NCBI GenBank assembly: GCA_963743325.1
Contig: CAVUOZ010000010.1
Coordinates: 310,001-374,000, forward strand
From: DATFVA01 sp963743325
GTDB lineage: Bacteria; Bacteroidota; Ignavibacteria; Ignavibacteriales; Ignavibacteriaceae
DNA: 64,000 bases
Reading direction: 5' to 3'
Shown here: positions 60,340 through 64,000 of the stretch, one piece after another
Layout: every line of letters begins with the position of its first letter
Position numbering within the stretch: position 1 is the first letter of the stretch
The notes under the pieces: model-generated
What the model saw: only the letters and a program-made list of their open reading frames with translations
Databases searched by the model: none
Told to the model about the DNA's origin: nothing
Program-made: the position numbers and the translations under genes

Positions 60340-63300
60340 ATGAAAAAATATACGGCGTTTCTTAACCGGTGCTTAATCGTAATTATTCCGGGGGTACTGA
60401 TTTGTTCATCAATGAAATTGTTTGCACAAAATTCAGACCCAAGGATGTGGAGTATTCATTTTCCTAAATCCGGTCAGTTTTATGATGTACCGGTTAGTCA
60501 TATTAATTATGTGCATACAAACAACAGAACAATGAAATTTAAACTTGATGATGAAATAGTGCTGGTGTCGCCGAACTTCCGTGTTCACCCGAGCAATTTT
60601 AGTCAGAGTGAAGTACCTATATCAAGGGGTTCGAATCCTGATATTTTATTTGGATCGGCAAACACCTTCAATCCATCCACATTTTTTTTCAGTGAAGGTG
60701 TGTATGTATCAACAAATGGCGGAAATACCTGGTTCGGCAGTGATACCTGCAGAGCCGCTCCAATATCCGATCACGGTGGTGATCCCGGACCCGCTGTCGG
60801 TCCTGACGGCAGAATATATATGTCCTACCTTCCCGGATCTTACAACTCGATTAAAGCAGCCTATTCTACGAATTATGGAAGTACATGGTCATCCGGAGCC
60901 GTTCTTCAATCCGGTTCAATGGATAAAAATCATACCGCTGTAGATAATGCTGCCGGCAGTCCATACTCCGGCAGGGTATATGTAACCTGGTCGGATTTCA
61001 CGCAATCTGATCCTCCGATATCAGTTTCTTACAGCTCAAACGGAGGCGTTAGCTGGTCGACATATCAGCATATTAATACTTCGGCAGCAAATCATTATTC
61101 GCAGGGATGTAATGGCGCAGTAGGGCCGGGAGGAGTTGTATATGTGGCATGGCAGAACCCGACATCAGGTGGAAATTATACAGGAGATTTTATGGGTTTT
61201 GCAAAATCCACCAACGGAGGAACTTCCTGGACATATAACAATAATGTATATGATTGTAATGGTGTAAGAGGGTCTCTGACTTTTTCCGGTGCTGGTCAGA
61301 TAAGAGTAAACGACTTTCCGTGGATGGCAGTAGACAATACAGGCGGGGCAAGAAACGGATGGATTTATATTGTAACGGGAGAAAAAAATCTGGCACCTGC
61401 AGGAAGTGATCCTGATATTGTTATGCACGTGTCGACTAACGGTGGAACAACCTGGTCGGCGGGAATAAGAGTCAACCAGGATCCATTAAACAACGGACAG
61501 TACCAATATATGCCTGCAGTTTGTGTGGGTGAAGATGGCGCGGTTAATGTAATTTATTATGATACGAGAAACGCTGTATTCAGCGGAGGTTATCCGGATT
61601 CGGCTCAGGTTTATATATCAAGATCAACTGATGGCGGTTCAACATTCCAGGACTTTTTGGCAAGTGATCACAGTTTTAAGCCAAAGCCAATTTCAGGATT
61701 GGCTTCAGGATACCAGGGAGATTATATTGGTATAGCTGAATCGAACGGGACTGTTTATCCATACTGGTGTGATGACATTACAGGAATTTATCAGGCATGG
61801 ACATCGCGAATTACATTTGAACCTCCCTGCGGGATTGCAGCTGCATCTAATCCAAATCCTCCTTCAGGTGCTACAAATGTGGACATAAATCTCTCTCAAC
61901 TGACATGGTCTAATGGTGCGGGCGATATAACAAATGAACTGTATTTCGGAACAAACCCAACTTCTCTCACACTGGTTCAATCTGGAACCTTAGCCACTTC
62001 CTGGACGATTAATCCGTCATATTTACCGCTGGATTATTATACAAATTACTACTGGAAGGTTGTGGAAATTGGTTCATCCTGCTACAAGAGTGCAACCTTC
62101 AGCTTCAAAACGATTCAGAATCCATATTTCCAGATGGTCACAGATACCCTGTATCCTCATAGCGCCAATTATTGGACCGGTTACACCCAGGGGACGACAA
62201 AAACCAATGGTGAAATAAATACTGTCGATCCTAATGTAGGATGGGCGGTTTTTGATATTAGTCCAATTCCCGACAATGCGACAATTATCGGTGTTTCATT
62301 TTACGGTTACATAAATGCAATCAGCTACCCTTACTGGAGTATCACACCTATGAGTAGTGTTAATCCTGTAACAGCGAGTGCATCTTCTATCAATACTCAA
62401 ATACAAAATAACTATGGTTCAAACATTGCGTATTTCTATTGGAATAGTCAGATGACTTCGACAGGCTGGTGGAACACTCCGTTGGAGAATAATGCATTGT
62501 TAGATCTTCACAATGCTTTGACTCAGAACTGGTTTGCTATTGGATTTATTGATTGGGATTTCAGCTCTCAGTGGTATATTAATTTTGATGGATGGACTCA
62601 GGCTCACCCTCCTTACCTGGTGGTTGACTATGAGTACATTACAACCCCTGATCCGACAGGTGTTTCGGCTGCTGCAATTAATGCCAACCAGATTGATATC
62701 AGCTTTACACCAAATTCAAATAATAATAATGTTCTTATTACATGGAACTTAACCGGTATATTTACAACTCCCTCTGGTACACCTCCTGCTCTGGGACAGC
62801 CTTTTGCAGGAGGAACTTTATTGTCCAACGGGGTTACGTCTCCCATACATCATACCGGATTAATTCCAGCAACTACATATTATTATAAATTGTTCTCATA
62901 TGATGGATCCAATTATTCATCCGGTGTAACAGCAAGTGCCCAGACTCTAATGCCTTTCGATTTTACTGTAAACATTTCAGTTACTGACAATTGTGCAAAT
63001 AATGCGCATCCATTAATATTTGGCACTGCACCCGGCGCCACGGATTGTTTCGATCCGGATTTTGATCTATCCGCACCTCCGCCGCCGCCGGCAGGTGTAA
63101 TTGATGGCAGATTCAGCAGTTGTAACGAAGATTTCTTTACAGATATAAGGGGAACAAACACAAATTCGGAAAGGATATGGGATCTGCATTTTCAGCCGAA
63201 TGAAGGGTGTACACCTGTTACTTTAAGCTGGAATCCGGCACAATTACCGGTTAATGGCTATTTCCATCTTGCAGATCCATATACGGGTTCTATGGTCAAC

Positions 63301-64000
63301 TTAAATATGCGGACAACCAATCACTACACTGATATACTCCACTTGGGTTATGTTCAGATAAAATACAATTATCAAATACAATCTGCTTTTAATGTAACCC
63401 AGGGATGGAATATGCTTAGCCTTCCCATTGACGTGGTGAATCATTATTACCATATTCTGTTCCCAAGTGCGGTTACGGGAACATTATACAGATATGCAGG
63501 ATCATATATTGCCACTGATACAGTAAAAAATGGTAATGGATACTGGCTGAAGTTCCCGGCAGCTGCAACTATATATATTTCCGGATCGGACAGAACACAA
63601 TGTGTTATTCCTTTAAATGCCGGGTGGAATATGCTGGGTGGACCAAACTGTAATGTCCCGCTTAGCAGCATCATTGATCCGGGGGGAATTATCATTCCTG
63701 GAACACTTTATGGATATGCAGGGAGTTATATAACTGCTACTTCAGTTGACGGAACCAAAGGATACTGGATAAAAACAAATTCCGCCGGTACCATAACAAT
63801 AAGCTGCGGAACCCCACCCACTGAAAGAGGTAATGATTTAGTAATACCCGTAGAAACATTCACTTATTTCATAAAAGTAGATATTAGTGATTCCGGTGAC
63901 CGGAGCCAGACGCTTTTCTTTAATGGGAAGTTAGATGAGAATACCTCTATCGAGAGCTTTAGTTTGCCCCCTCTACCTCCGCAGGGAAACTTTGATGTCA
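60340..64000 (+). CDS. Large secreted BNR/sialidase-like protein (3' end beyond window)
   Basis: From ATG 60340 the frame is open to the window end, giving 1220 codons and no stop. Signal peptide ends MKLFAQ (about 31). Residues about 95-490 form a BNR-type propeller with Asp boxes VSTNGGNTW, YSTNYGSTW, YSSNGGVSW, KSTNGGTSW, VSTNGGTTW, RSTDGGSTF. An Fn3-like part follows (PSGATNVDINLSQLTWS), then at about 601-767 the module shared with the giant gene (YWTGYTQGTTKTNGEINTVD). Next come an LPPxPP-like site at about 912 (FDLSAPPPPPAGVIDGRF), two GWNML repeats (about 1024-1150) and FSLPPLPPQGNFDV at about 1207. A T9SS tail is expected beyond the edge. A sialidase-type catalytic set is not evident. 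Confidence 0.85.
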   Translation, partial: MKKYTAFLNRCLIVIIPGVLICSSMKLFAQNSDPRMWSIHFPKSGQFYDVPVSHINYVHTNNRTMKFKLDDEIVLVSPNFRVHPSNFSQSEVPISRGSNPDILFGSANTFNPSTFFFSEGVYVSTNGGNTWFGSDTCRAAPISDHGGDPGPAVGPDGRIYMSYLPGSYNSIKAAYSTNYGSTWSSGAVLQSGSMDKNHTAVDNAAGSPYSGRVYVTWSDFTQSDPPISVSYSSNGGVSWSTYQHINTSAANHYSQGCNGAVGPGGVVYVAWQNPTSGGNYTGDFMGFAKSTNGGTSWTYNNNVYDCNGVRGSLTFSGAGQIRVNDFPWMAVDNTGGARNGWIYIVTGEKNLAPAGSDPDIVMHVSTNGGTTWSAGIRVNQDPLNNGQYQYMPAVCVGEDGAVNVIYYDTRNAVFSGGYPDSAQVYISRSTDGGSTFQDFLASDHSFKPKPISGLASGYQGDYIGIAESNGTVYPYWCDDITGIYQAWTSRITFEPPCGIAAASNPNPPSGATNVDINLSQLTWSNGAGDITNELYFGTNPTSLTLVQSGTLATSWTINPSYLPLDYYTNYYWKVVEIGSSCYKSATFSFKTIQNPYFQMVTDTLYPHSANYWTGYTQGTTKTNGEINTVDPNVGWAVFDISPIPDNATIIGVSFYGYINAISYPYWSITPMSSVNPVTASASSINTQIQNNYGSNIAYFYWNSQMTSTGWWNTPLENNALLDLHNALTQNWFAIGFIDWDFSSQWYINFDGWTQAHPPYLVVDYEYITTPDPTGVSAAAINANQIDISFTPNSNNNNVLITWNLTGIFTTPSGTPPALGQPFAGGTLLSNGVTSPIHHTGLIPATTYYYKLFSYDGSNYSSGVTASAQTLMPFDFTVNISVTDNCANNAHPLIFGTAPGATDCFDPDFDLSAPPPPPAGVIDGRFSSCNEDFFTDIRGTNTNSERIWDLHFQPNEGCTPVTLSWNPAQLPVNGYFHLADPYTGSMVNLNMRTTNHYTDILHLGYVQIKYNYQIQSAFNVTQGWNMLSLPIDVVNHYYHILFPSAVTGTLYRYAGSYIATDTVKNGNGYWLKFPAAATIYISGSDRTQCVIPLNAGWNMLGGPNCNVPLSSIIDPGGIIIPGTLYGYAGSYITATSVDGTKGYWIKTNSAGTITISCGTPPTERGNDLVIPVETFTYFIKVDISDSGDRSQTLFFNGKLDENTSIESFSLPPLPPQGNFDV

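Overview
The window looks like a chromosomal piece of an Ignavibacteria-type bacterium (Bacteroidota/Chlorobiota side of the tree). Four signs point there: many secreted proteins end in a type IX secretion (T9SS) tail of the form QNYPNPFNPST...GxxVATL...SGxYIYxL...KKMxLLK; promoters resemble the Bacteroidota -33 TTG / -7 TAnnTTTG pattern; a PorV-like outer-membrane protein is present; and two 2-oxoglutarate:ferredoxin oxidoreductase gene pairs sit side by side. This is inferred from sequence features only, with no database search.

Layout. 0-6.3 kb is an accessory-like stretch: the tail of an epimerase gene, a haem-motif lipoprotein, a VOC protein, a STAS protein, two consecutive frameshifted genes (PorV-like and CoA-binding), and a notable cluster of REP-like inverted repeats and two nearly identical RAYT (Y1/HUH) transposase genes lying against tRNA-Ala(CGC), with a solo repeat near tRNA-Ala(GGC). 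6.4-18.6 kb is a housekeeping block on the + strand: MATE exporter, SpoIID-like lipoprotein, Maf, an LPG-synthase-like membrane protein, icd, YtxH, DUF948, an EF-G-like GTPase, a HIT protein, two lipoproteins and tRNA-Met. 18.7-31.9 kb mixes envelope stress and redox genes: MscS channel, a 13-repeat T9SS propeller, pirin, YdeI-like, Crp/Fnr, receiver domain, short MGMT, a PspC/LiaF-like pair, nadE and DsbD. 32.3-38.6 kb holds two korAB operons in tandem. 38.7-44.5 kb holds NrnA-like, PepA and a divergent LolCDE-type transporter. 44.7-45.2 kb is a tRNA-Pro-Arg-His-Glu cluster.

45.4-64 kb is an envelope and secretion region: an OmpA protein with TSP3 repeats and a SPOR domain, an unrecognised 200-aa protein, about 1.5 kb of decayed coding sequence, then four large T9SS-associated genes in a row (about 2031, 969, 364 and more than 1220 aa). 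These four share modules: a recurrent LPPxPPxGxF[DE]xRF motif, a common N-terminal domain in the middle two, and a roughly 165-residue domain in the first and last. One carries cohesin-like and dockerin-like segments.

The strongest candidates for something undescribed are (1) RAYT cassettes whose boundaries carry the last 17 nt of tRNA-Ala, and (2) the LPPxPP module that recurs in the secreted proteins.
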